A DNA stretch of 20,922 nt. It comes from JBAXPV01 sp037132075 (GTDB lineage: Bacteria; Bacteroidota; Bacteroidia; Bacteroidales; CAIXZF01). This document shows, piece by piece, positions 13,866 through 20,922 of the stretch (within the stretch, counting starts at the first letter, position 1; each line of letters begins with the position of its first letter). Position numbers and translations under genes: made by a program. A model generated the notes under the pieces. That model did no database searches, was not told the DNA's origin, and saw only the letters and a program-made list of their open reading frames with translations. The stretch covers positions 1 to 20,922 of the forward strand of contig JBAXPV010000050.1 of assembly GCA_037132075.1 (NCBI GenBank). The letters are read 5' to 3'.

Positions 13866-16106
13866 ATGAAGAACATCATGCGACTAATGATTCTTGCTTT
13901 CTTGCTTTCCTTGTTTGGATGTGCAAAAAAAGAAGAAACAATTACCAGCCTTCAAATGCTTGGAGGTGGGAAAACGATCGCCGTACCCTCAGGTACTGCG
14001 GCAGATCAGTTTGTAAAGAAGCGGTTTGCTGATGCCAAGGTCATTTACTTTAATGACGTTCTGGATTGTGCGATGGCAGTTAAAAAAGGAACTGCCTCTG
14101 CAGCTGTTTACGACAAGCCTGTTTTAGAAAACATTGCAGGTAAGAATGACGGTCTCGTGGTCCTCACGGAATTACTGGCTGATGATCAGTATGGTTTTGC
14201 CTTCAGGATGCAGGATACTTTACTTAAAAAAGGAGCAGACGAAGCCATATCAGAATTGAAAGCGAATGGCACCTACGATGATATGATGAAACGCTGGTTT
14301 CCTAAAAAAGGATCCCCTGCCCCTATTCCGAATGTTGCCCCGGGTAGCCAGAAAGATGTTCTTATTTTTGGCACTGCTGCGGTTACTGAACCTATTTCAT
14401 TCAGAGATGCCAACCAGGGTATAACAGGATTTGACATTGAATTGGCCAGGTTTATTGCCAAAAAATTAAACAAACGCCTTGAAATCATTGACATGAAGTT
14501 CGAGGCGATGATCCCTGCCCTCATTGCAGGAAAAGTTGATATGATAGGTGCGGGCCTGTCGATAACAGAAGAAAGAGCCAAAACAGTACTTTTTAGTCAG
14601 TGTTACTATAAGGGAGGATTGGCTGCCATTGTGAAAAGTGGCAGTGAAGCTGCCGCTACCCAGGGCGTGTTAAAAATGCGTGGGGTTGATGACCTGAAAG
14701 ATAAAAAGATCGGAGTCTTGATGGGTTCTGTTCATGACAGTTGGGCAACCAAACAATATCCCAATGCGGAAATTCTTCAGTTCCAGAACATCAGCGATTT
14801 GATCAATTCTCTGAATAACAACAAAGTAGATGCTATTTTATATGACCAGGTATCTGCAATAGAGGTTCTAAAGAAAAATCCTGAATTGGGAATCCTGGCC
14901 AAAGATGTGTTTGTGGTACCAATTGCAGCAGGATTCAACAAAGAAAGCACAGAACTGCGCAATCAGTTTAATGCATTTCTTGCCAAAATCAAATCCGATG
15001 GGACTTACAAGAATATGGTTGACCGTTGGGTTGACAGAAGTGTCGATTCCATGCCTGATATCCCAGTGAGTTCTGCGAATGGCACGTTAAAAAACGGCGT
15101 TGTTAGTGATATCGGGATGCCTTTTACGATAATAAAAGATGGAAGCCTCGCTGGGTTTGACATTGAATTGTCAAAACGTTTTGCGTTATCCATCGGGAAG
15201 GAATATGTACCTGTAGATATGCCATTTGCCAGTTTGCTGGCATCCATTTCAAGCAAAAAAATTGATTTGATTACTGCCTCGATGATGGTAACTGAGGAGC
15301 GCAAAAAACGGATTGATTTTTCTGACCCTTATTATGAATCCGGAGTGAGTATCATTGCACAGAAAAGCATGATCGCAGGCAGCGAAAATTCTCTTGTGAA
15401 GGGCGAAAAAATCTCTTTTTTCGAAAAAGTATCTCGTAGTTTTTACAGCAATATGATTGTAGAGAAGCGATATATGCTCATACTGAATGGCTTACTCATC
15501 ACCATCATCATTTCCATATTTGCAGCAATATTTGGTTCTGTTTTCGGAGGGTTGATTTGTTATCTGAGGATGTCAAAAAACAAGATTTTCTCAGGGGCTG
15601 CTCTTTTATACATCAGCCTGCTTCGGGGAACACCTGTGTTGGTTCTGTTGATGATCATTTACTATGTGGTTTTTGCCTCGGTTAACATAAATCCTGTCGT
15701 TGTTGCCATTTTTGCGTTTGGCTTGAATTTCGCTGCTTATGTATCAGAGATGTTCAGGATGTCGATCAGCAGTATCGAAAAAGGTCAATGGGAAGCCGGG
15801 ATCGCCGGAGGTTTCACCAAGGTCCAAACCTTTAAAAATATCATTGCACCCCAGGCATTGCGACAGGTACTCCCGGTCTATAAGGGAGAATTTATTTCCC
15901 TGGTAAAAATGACCTCGATCGTTGGGTATATTGCTGTCCAGGATTTGACAAAAGCAGGTGACATTGTCCGAAGCCGGACTTTTGATGCATTTTTTCCTTT
16001 GATCATGGCTGCAGTGATATACCTGGCATTGGCCTGGATTCTTACCCGTGGACTTGATTACATAGAAGTAAGCGCTGATCCGAAAAGAAAACGTAACAAC
16101 AGATAA
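13866..16106 (+). CDS. Polar amino acid ABC transporter: lobe-permuted double binding protein fused to permease
   Basis: A 746-residue fusion for amino acid import, related in idea to GlnP. Residues 1-19 are a lipoprotein-like signal (LLSLFGC, Cys19). Residues 34-146 match only lobe 2 and the final helices of an SBP_bac_3 domain, including the ligand Asp83 in VYDKP and the ending NGTYDDMMKRWF. Residues 162-391 are a complete SBP_bac_3 domain, with Arg237 in TEER and Asp327 in LYDQ. Residues 402-500 match only the first part of lobe 1, with Arg479 in TEERKKRIDFSDPYY. Residues 534-739 are a HisM/GlnP-type permease with the coupling loop EAGIAGG at 643-649. The two half domains complement each other. 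The start is the ATG at 13866, since the TTG at 13848 only adds polar residues before the signal. The ATPase gene follows 14 bp later. Confidence 0.85.
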   Translation: MKNIMRLMILAFLLSLFGCAKKEETITSLQMLGGGKTIAVPSGTAADQFVKKRFADAKVIYFNDVLDCAMAVKKGTASAAVYDKPVLENIAGKNDGLVVLTELLADDQYGFAFRMQDTLLKKGADEAISELKANGTYDDMMKRWFPKKGSPAPIPNVAPGSQKDVLIFGTAAVTEPISFRDANQGITGFDIELARFIAKKLNKRLEIIDMKFEAMIPALIAGKVDMIGAGLSITEERAKTVLFSQCYYKGGLAAIVKSGSEAAATQGVLKMRGVDDLKDKKIGVLMGSVHDSWATKQYPNAEILQFQNISDLINSLNNNKVDAILYDQVSAIEVLKKNPELGILAKDVFVVPIAAGFNKESTELRNQFNAFLAKIKSDGTYKNMVDRWVDRSVDSMPDIPVSSANGTLKNGVVSDIGMPFTIIKDGSLAGFDIELSKRFALSIGKEYVPVDMPFASLLASISSKKIDLITASMMVTEERKKRIDFSDPYYESGVSIIAQKSMIAGSENSLVKGEKISFFEKVSRSFYSNMIVEKRYMLILNGLLITIIISIFAAIFGSVFGGLICYLRMSKNKIFSGAALLYISLLRGTPVLVLLMIIYYVVFASVNINPVVVAIFAFGLNFAAYVSEMFRMSISSIEKGQWEAGIAGGFTKVQTFKNIIAPQALRQVLPVYKGEFISLVKMTSIVGYIAVQDLTKAGDIVRSRTFDAFFPLIMAAVIYLALAWILTRGLDYIEVSADPKRKRNNR

Positions 16107-16112
16107 AGGGAG
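16105..16112 (+). promoter_or_regulatory. Shine-Dalgarno-like site for the ABC ATPase gene
   Basis: AAAGGGAG lies eight bases before the ATG at 16121 and overlaps the stop codon of the permease gene. Purine-rich SD sequences are uncommon in this window, so it supports this start and suggests re-initiation after the permease. Confidence 0.45.
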
Positions 16113-16120
16113 ATAAAAAA

Positions 16121-17200
16121 ATGATAAGTGTTCGAAATCTTTCAAAGCATTATGGGGAGTTGGTTGTACTCCGCGATGTGAATATTGATATACAGAAAGG
16201 GGAGGTTATTTCTGTGATTGGGCCATCCGGGACCGGGAAAAGCACGTTCCTGCGTTGTCTGAATCTGTTAGAATCGCCAACAGGCGGCAACATCTTTATT
16301 GACAATGTTCCCTTGCTCGACAAGACGACTAACGTGCCTGCAATCAGGCAAAAAATGGGGATGGTCTTTCAGTCATTCAATTTATACAACCACCTTTCGG
16401 TTATGGGAAACCTGATCATTGGCCCGATGAAACTGCTTAAACAAGATGAGGCAGAAGCCAAAAGAAAGGCCCATGAGCTTCTGAAGCTCGTTGGACTGGG
16501 AGAAAAAGCCAACAGCTTTCCTGATGAGCTTTCGGGTGGGCAAAAACAGCGGGTGGCAATTGCAAGATGTCTTGCGATGGAACCGGAAATTCTGCTTTTT
16601 GATGAGCCCACTTCAGCACTTGACCCAACGATGGTAAGCGAAGTATTGTCTGTGATACGGCGCCTTTCAAAAGAAGGGATGACGATGATCATTGTCACGC
16701 ATGAGATGGAATTTGCAAAGAATACTTCCAGCCGTGTATTTTATATGGATGAAGGAATCATCTATGAAGAAGGAACTCCTGAGCAGATCTTTGAGCATCC
16801 TTTGAAAGAAAAGACCAAAGCATTTATTCACAGGATCCGGAGGGTGAACTATCATATTTCAAGCCCTGAATTTGACATTTATGCCGTACAAGGTGAAATG
16901 GGGATTTTCTGTGAAAAGCATATGGTTTCCCGGAAATTAAGCGAAAGCATCGAACATGTTGTTGAAGAGGTACTCAGCCTTCAGCCTGAATATAATAACA
17001 TTGACATCAGCCTGGATTACTCGGAAAAAGATGGCAGCCTGGAATTGCTTTTTGAGAACACTTGTGCGCCAATCAATATCCTGGAAGAAAATCCGGAAGC
17101 GGATAATCTTGCGCTAATGATTATCCGTTCTAAATGCAAGAGCATGGATTATAGCTATACAGATGGGAAAAATGTCGTTTTGTTAAAACTGCATGTTTAG
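16121..17200 (+). CDS. GlnQ-type ABC ATPase with RsbW-like C-terminal domain
   Basis: ATP-binding subunit for the fused receptor-permease encoded 14 bp upstream. Residues 1-240 are a complete polar amino acid ABC ATPase: Walker A GPSGTGKST (34-42), Q-loop Gln84, signature LSGGQ (137-141), Walker B LLFDEP (158-163) with Glu162, and the switch His194 in VTHEM. Family members usually stop near residue 240. Here about 119 residues follow (241-359). This tail resembles anti-sigma kinase-like ATPases (RsbW/SpoIIAB): FDIYAVQGE at 251-259, an N-box-like helix VVEEVLSLQ, a degenerate DNG-PF block ENTCAPINIL (312-321), and ALMIIRSKCKSMDYSYTDGK at 331-350 in the place of the glycine-rich lid. The Mg-binding Asn and the lid glycines are missing, so it probably does not bind ATP and may be a regulatory or protein-binding module. 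The ATPase call is certain, the tail assignment tentative. Confidence 0.9.
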   Translation: MISVRNLSKHYGELVVLRDVNIDIQKGEVISVIGPSGTGKSTFLRCLNLLESPTGGNIFIDNVPLLDKTTNVPAIRQKMGMVFQSFNLYNHLSVMGNLIIGPMKLLKQDEAEAKRKAHELLKLVGLGEKANSFPDELSGGQKQRVAIARCLAMEPEILLFDEPTSALDPTMVSEVLSVIRRLSKEGMTMIIVTHEMEFAKNTSSRVFYMDEGIIYEEGTPEQIFEHPLKEKTKAFIHRIRRVNYHISSPEFDIYAVQGEMGIFCEKHMVSRKLSESIEHVVEEVLSLQPEYNNIDISLDYSEKDGSLELLFENTCAPINILEENPEADNLALMIIRSKCKSMDYSYTDGKNVVLLKLHV

Positions 17201-17232
17201 CATAAAGTTACCTTGATTAGAGATCTCTGGTT

Positions 17233-18957
17233 TTAAACAGAATAGGGTTCATCTGCAGTACTGAGTTCCTCAATGCTTTCATAAAGAGAGGTTTTCCGGG
17301 AGATTTTTCCTGTAAAGGCTTCCATCCCCTGTTTACGTAACATATCGCGGGCATCAGACAGTGCTTCAACAAACCTCAATTGAATGTCCCTGTTTTTTAA
17401 CTCCTTCACCAGATTCATGAGCATTTTGGAGCCTCCTACATCCAGGACCGGAGCGGCAGACATTTCGAGGACCAGCCATTTTATTTTTTCTGTACTTGCA
17501 TCCAGTTTTGCGATGATTTGTTCGTAGACATAGCTTTCATTGAAATATAGAAGGGACGCTTCGACCCTTAGAATCAGTATTCCCGGAATCAATTTGTTGT
17601 CGGGATGGCGGACGATATCTGAAAACATCTGGGTGCCGGGTATCAGGCCCAATGTGGCCACAGGAGGAACCGTAGCTTTTTTGATGATCACGAGTATTGA
17701 GATCAGTGATGCCAGCATCACTCCTAAGAGGATTCCAAGGAAAAGGACACCCAGGAGTGCGACCATGGCCACGGTAAATTCTACTTTTGAGAGGCTGTAT
17801 AATTTCTTCAGTGATTTGGTTTTTATCAGGCCAGATACCGCATACAAAACGATGACAGCGAGGACTACTTCCGGCATATTCTTCAGAAATCCGGTAAAGA
17901 ATAGCAGCATGATGATGAGCAACAGAGAATGAATGATCAGTGACATTGGTGTTTTGGCACCTGCTTTGTCGTTGACAGTCGATTGCGAAAGTCCACCGCT
18001 AACGACATACCCCCCGGCGAAGGCAGAAGCTGTGTTGGCGGCTGCCATAGAAAGCAACTCCTGGCGCGGGTTTATCTTGTATCCATATTTTTCAGCGAAT
18101 ATACGGGCTCCGGAAATTGTCTCTATATAACCCATCAGAAAGCACCCCAAGGCCAAGCCAAGAATTCCTTCTACGTCATGGAGATGTAAAACGGGTTTCC
18201 CTAAAGCAGGAAGACCGGCAGGCATCTTTCCCGCCAATTCTAAGCCTAATGACTTCAAGGATGTATAGGAGATTAAAAGAATTGCGACGATCACGACTCC
18301 GAGAGATACCGGTTTTCCGGGAAACAAAAAGTGGCCTATTATAAGAACCATCAGTGCAGCCAGCCCAAAAAGGAGTACTGCAGTATGCGTACCTTCTAGG
18401 TTCTGAAATAAGGTGTAAAGACGTTCGAAGAAGTTGGATCCGCCTGCCTGGACGCCAAACAGCTTGGGTAACTGCGTGGACATGATTGACAAAGCGGCAC
18501 CTGCCTTAAATCCCATCAGAACCGACTCACTGATGAAGTTGACGATAACGCTGAGCTTCAGAAAGTAGGCAATCACGGCAATTAAGGCTACTGCAAGAGC
18601 AGTGAGTGAAGCTATCTGTATCCATTGCTGTGGATCACCACCCGACATTGTGGCAACGGTAGATCCTATCATCAATGAGATGGCAGAAGTGGGCCCGACA
18701 GCAAGCTGCTTTGAAGTGGTAAAAAGCGCAAAGAAAATCCCGCCTGCCATGCAGCAGTAAATGCCATATTGTGCTGGAACGCCTGCAAGTGATGCGTAGG
18801 CCATTGACTCCGGAAAAACAAAAGATGCCAAAGTAATGCCTGCGAGTAAGTCCCACTTAAATAGACGGAGGTCATAGGAAGGTAGCCATTGTAAAAAAGG
18901 CAATATCTCCTGAAGCCGGGTCATCATCTTAGCATTACTTTCACCATCAAGGGGCAT
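17233..18957 (-). CDS. SulP (SLC26) family anion transporter with STAS domain
   Basis: Inner-membrane transporter of 574 residues. The membrane part (about 35-428) has the SulP hallmark FPESMAYASLAGVPAQYGIY (48-67) and AVGPTSAISLMIG (86-98), with further blocks such as SGGLSQSTVNDKAGAKT (320-336). A cytosolic STAS domain is at about 442-560. In its loop (VLDVGGSKML, 504-513) the serine phosphorylated in SpoIIAA is replaced by Val507, so that kind of phosphorylation switch is not expected. Bacterial SulP proteins carry sulfate, bicarbonate, C4-dicarboxylates or other anions; sequence alone does not choose. The gene ends 32 bp from the convergent ABC ATPase gene and is divergent from cstA with a 108-bp gap. 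ATGs at codons 11-12 are alternative starts. Confidence 0.9.
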   Translation of the reverse strand: MPLDGESNAKMMTRLQEILPFLQWLPSYDLRLFKWDLLAGITLASFVFPESMAYASLAGVPAQYGIYCCMAGGIFFALFTTSKQLAVGPTSAISLMIGSTVATMSGGDPQQWIQIASLTALAVALIAVIAYFLKLSVIVNFISESVLMGFKAGAALSIMSTQLPKLFGVQAGGSNFFERLYTLFQNLEGTHTAVLLFGLAALMVLIIGHFLFPGKPVSLGVVIVAILLISYTSLKSLGLELAGKMPAGLPALGKPVLHLHDVEGILGLALGCFLMGYIETISGARIFAEKYGYKINPRQELLSMAAANTASAFAGGYVVSGGLSQSTVNDKAGAKTPMSLIIHSLLLIIMLLFFTGFLKNMPEVVLAVIVLYAVSGLIKTKSLKKLYSLSKVEFTVAMVALLGVLFLGILLGVMLASLISILVIIKKATVPPVATLGLIPGTQMFSDIVRHPDNKLIPGILILRVEASLLYFNESYVYEQIIAKLDASTEKIKWLVLEMSAAPVLDVGGSKMLMNLVKELKNRDIQLRFVEALSDARDMLRKQGMEAFTGKISRKTSLYESIEELSTADEPYSV

Positions 18958-19065
18958 ATTATTCCAGGATTAAATTATGGGCATAATTAAGTCATTCCAA
19001 TTTGAATGATTTGAAAAATCAAATAAACATACGAATTTACTAAATTTACCGACAAATTGATTCGC

Positions 19066-20895
19066 ATGAATGCAATGCCTTTGATTATCAGTGCACTTGC
19101 GATATTTGCACTGGCTTATCGATATTACTTTAGTTTTATAGCTGCAAAGGTCCTGGTGATTGACCGGTCACGCATCATGCCTTCCGGGCGTTTTTATGAT
19201 GGCCAGAACTACTTCCCGATGAGCAAATGGGTATTGTTCGGACATCATTTTGCTGCGATAGCCGGGGCGGGTCCATTGGTAGGACCGGTACTGGCGTGTC
19301 AGTTCGGGTATTTTCCCGGATTTGCATGGATGGTAGTCGGAGCTGTCATGGCAGGATCGGTTCACGACATGGTGATCCTTACTGCCTCGATTCGTCATGA
19401 TGGCAAGTCACTGGCCGAAATCACCCGGGTTGAAATTGGCAAAGTCACCAGTAGCGTCACCGCATCCTTAGCAACATTTTTGATTATCATCATCGCAATG
19501 GCAGGACTAGGACTTGTGGTGGTGAATGCCCTGAGCGAATCCTCCTGGGGACTGTTTACGATAGCATCAACCATTCCTATCGCCATTTTCATGGGAATCT
19601 GGATGTTCCGTTTTCGGAAAGGGCGTGTGGTTGAAGCGACGATCATGGGAGTGATCATGCTCACGGCTGCCGTGATCTTTGGTCGTTATATCCCTTCCTC
19701 TCCCATGGCCTCATGGTTTTCCTTTGATCATAAAACTTTAACGATACTGTTGGCCACTTATGGATTTATTGCCTCGGTATTGCCCGTATGGCTCTTGCTG
19801 TCGCCCCGTGATTATCTGAGTTCAATCATGAAACTGGGTGTTATCGCGATGCTTGCCATAGGCATCATTATCGTGGCACCCACTTTGAAGATGCCTGCTT
19901 TTACATCCTTTATCCATGGTGGAGGACCGATAATTCCCGGAACGCTATTTCCCTATCTGTTTATCACCATTGCCTGTGGTGCTATTTCAGGATTCCATGC
20001 ACTGATCAGTTCAGGAACTACGCCCAAGATGATTATGAATGAAGCCCACATTCGTCCGATCGCAGTAGGATCAATGCTTGCGGAAGGAATGGTAAGTATC
20101 ATGGCGCTGATTGCTGCCGCAAGTTTGCATCCATTGGATTATTTTCAGATCAATGTATCACCGGAGAAGTTTGCCCAGATTTTGCCTCAATTACAGGCTA
20201 TGGGTTTTACCCATTCCGAATTGCCCAAACTTGCTGCAGAAGTCGGGGAGAATATTGCAGGACGCACCGGAGGTGCGGTTTCCCTCGCAGTTGGGATGGC
20301 TCAAATCTTCTCTGCCATTCCCGGCCTGGACAAGCTCATGTCGTATTGGTATCATTTTGCCATTATGTTCGAAGCCTTGTTTATCCTCACTACTATTGAT
20401 GCCGGAACCCGTGTTGCCCGATTTATCCTTCAGGAATTATTCGGGAAAATATACAAGCCATTTAGCGAGACAAACTGGTTGCCGGGGAACCTGATTTGTA
20501 GTGGATTGGTCGTCATTTTTTGGGGATACTTTATCTATACAGGAAGCGTTTCGACGATCTGGCCCATGTTTGGAACAGCCAATCAGCTGCTTGCTACAAT
20601 CGCACTGGTTATTGGAACTTCCTATATCATCAACCATGGAAAGGCAAAGTATGCCTGGATCACCATTGTGCCCCTGACTTTTGTCGGGATCACAACAATA
20701 ACGGCCGGCATCATGAATATGTGGGTGATCTATATTCCTCAAATCGGAATTCCAAAAAATCATGTACAAGGGATCATCAACCTTGCGCTAACCCTGGTAA
20801 TCATGATTTGTGTTGTCATTATCCTGAAAGATGCGATACCTGCCTGGATAAGAGCAATACGAAAACAAAAAAGGTTACTGTTCAGGGGTTATTAA
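19066..20895 (+). CDS. cstA: CstA carbon starvation family transporter
   Basis: Polytopic inner-membrane protein of 610 codons including the stop. The CstA family includes peptide and pyruvate transporters induced at carbon limitation (E. coli CstA, BtsT). Landmarks: DGQNYFPMSKWVLFGHHFAAIAGAGPLVGP near the N-terminus split by the first helices (the block begins close to residue 45), GSVHDMVILTASIRHDG after it, SGFHALISSGTTPKMI in the middle, and the late GTANQLLATIAL motif. It is shorter than E. coli CstA (about 700 residues), lacking mainly C-terminal sequence, a length I believe is common in this phylum. The start is the ATG at 19066; a TTG three codons upstream and an ATG three codons downstream are alternatives. 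TAAATTTA at 19041-19048 is a near match to the -7 box, but would leave a very short leader. Confidence 0.9.
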   Translation: MNAMPLIISALAIFALAYRYYFSFIAAKVLVIDRSRIMPSGRFYDGQNYFPMSKWVLFGHHFAAIAGAGPLVGPVLACQFGYFPGFAWMVVGAVMAGSVHDMVILTASIRHDGKSLAEITRVEIGKVTSSVTASLATFLIIIIAMAGLGLVVVNALSESSWGLFTIASTIPIAIFMGIWMFRFRKGRVVEATIMGVIMLTAAVIFGRYIPSSPMASWFSFDHKTLTILLATYGFIASVLPVWLLLSPRDYLSSIMKLGVIAMLAIGIIIVAPTLKMPAFTSFIHGGGPIIPGTLFPYLFITIACGAISGFHALISSGTTPKMIMNEAHIRPIAVGSMLAEGMVSIMALIAAASLHPLDYFQINVSPEKFAQILPQLQAMGFTHSELPKLAAEVGENIAGRTGGAVSLAVGMAQIFSAIPGLDKLMSYWYHFAIMFEALFILTTIDAGTRVARFILQELFGKIYKPFSETNWLPGNLICSGLVVIFWGYFIYTGSVSTIWPMFGTANQLLATIALVIGTSYIINHGKAKYAWITIVPLTFVGITTITAGIMNMWVIYIPQIGIPKNHVQGIINLALTLVIMICVVIILKDAIPAWIRAIRKQKRLLFRGY

Positions 20896-20922
20896 CATGT
20901 TAACCAACCAAAGTTAGGGAAT

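Noticed and set aside
15744..16145. 133-codon minus-strand ORF over the permease end.
   Set aside because: Antisense to the conserved permease domain; composition looks like a shadow frame.
17219..17228. Palindrome AGAGATCTCT followed by a few Ts between the convergent ABC ATPase and SulP genes, as a terminator.
   Set aside because: A perfect palindrome without loop room, with only four Ts after two Gs; not a credible intrinsic terminator.
20111..20494. 127-codon plus-strand ORF in another frame of cstA.
   Set aside because: Fully inside the conserved CstA reading frame and without domain features.

Overview
The window looks like chromosomal DNA from a member of the Bacteroidota, probably a Bacteroidales-like anaerobe or a relative. 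Three predicted secreted proteins end in type IX secretion (T9SS) C-terminal sorting domains with the YPNP motif. There is a TPR / transmembrane / helix-turn-helix regulator of the kind common in this phylum. Several intergenic regions carry TAnnTTTG boxes, the Bacteroidota -7 promoter element, and Shine-Dalgarno sequences are mostly absent. I see no rRNA, tRNA, CRISPR array, insertion sequence or phage gene. Several start codons were moved from an upstream TTG to the first good ATG where signal peptide, family start or promoter position favoured it.

Left part (1-7640), envelope and secretion: a nicotinamidase (+) converges on a secreted GH16 glucanase (-). A membrane-anchored TPR-HTH regulator (+) follows. 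Next comes an apparent operon of a 63-residue hydrophilic protein, a 941-residue modular T9SS cargo with an Omp28-like thioredoxin domain, and a 242-residue cysteine-containing T9SS cargo. The operon is preceded by a -7 box, a 9-bp direct repeat with 11-bp period, and a leader hairpin.

Middle part (7722-13508), mixed: a double ABC_sub_bind protein with no transporter partners (+), a stand-alone STAS protein of the anti-sigma antagonist type (-), a MalY/PatB C-S lyase (-), a 44-residue membrane peptide (-), a YycJ-type metallo-hydrolase (+) and an AT3 membrane acyltransferase (-).

Right part (13509-20922), transport: after a 357-bp AT-rich region with nested repeats comes a two-gene polar amino acid ABC transporter. 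Its first gene fuses substrate-binding modules to the permease in a permuted order (lobe 2 / complete binding protein / lobe 1 / permease). Its second gene is a GlnQ-type ATPase with an extra C-terminal domain that resembles a degenerate RsbW/SpoIIAB-type anti-sigma ATPase domain. A SulP anion transporter with a STAS domain (-) and a CstA carbon-starvation transporter (+) close the window.

The most unusual material is the ABC transporter at 13866-17200: a lobe-permuted double receptor and an RsbW-like domain on the ATPase. A stand-alone STAS protein, the usual partner type of RsbW-like domains, lies about 4 kb upstream. Any functional link between the two is inference.
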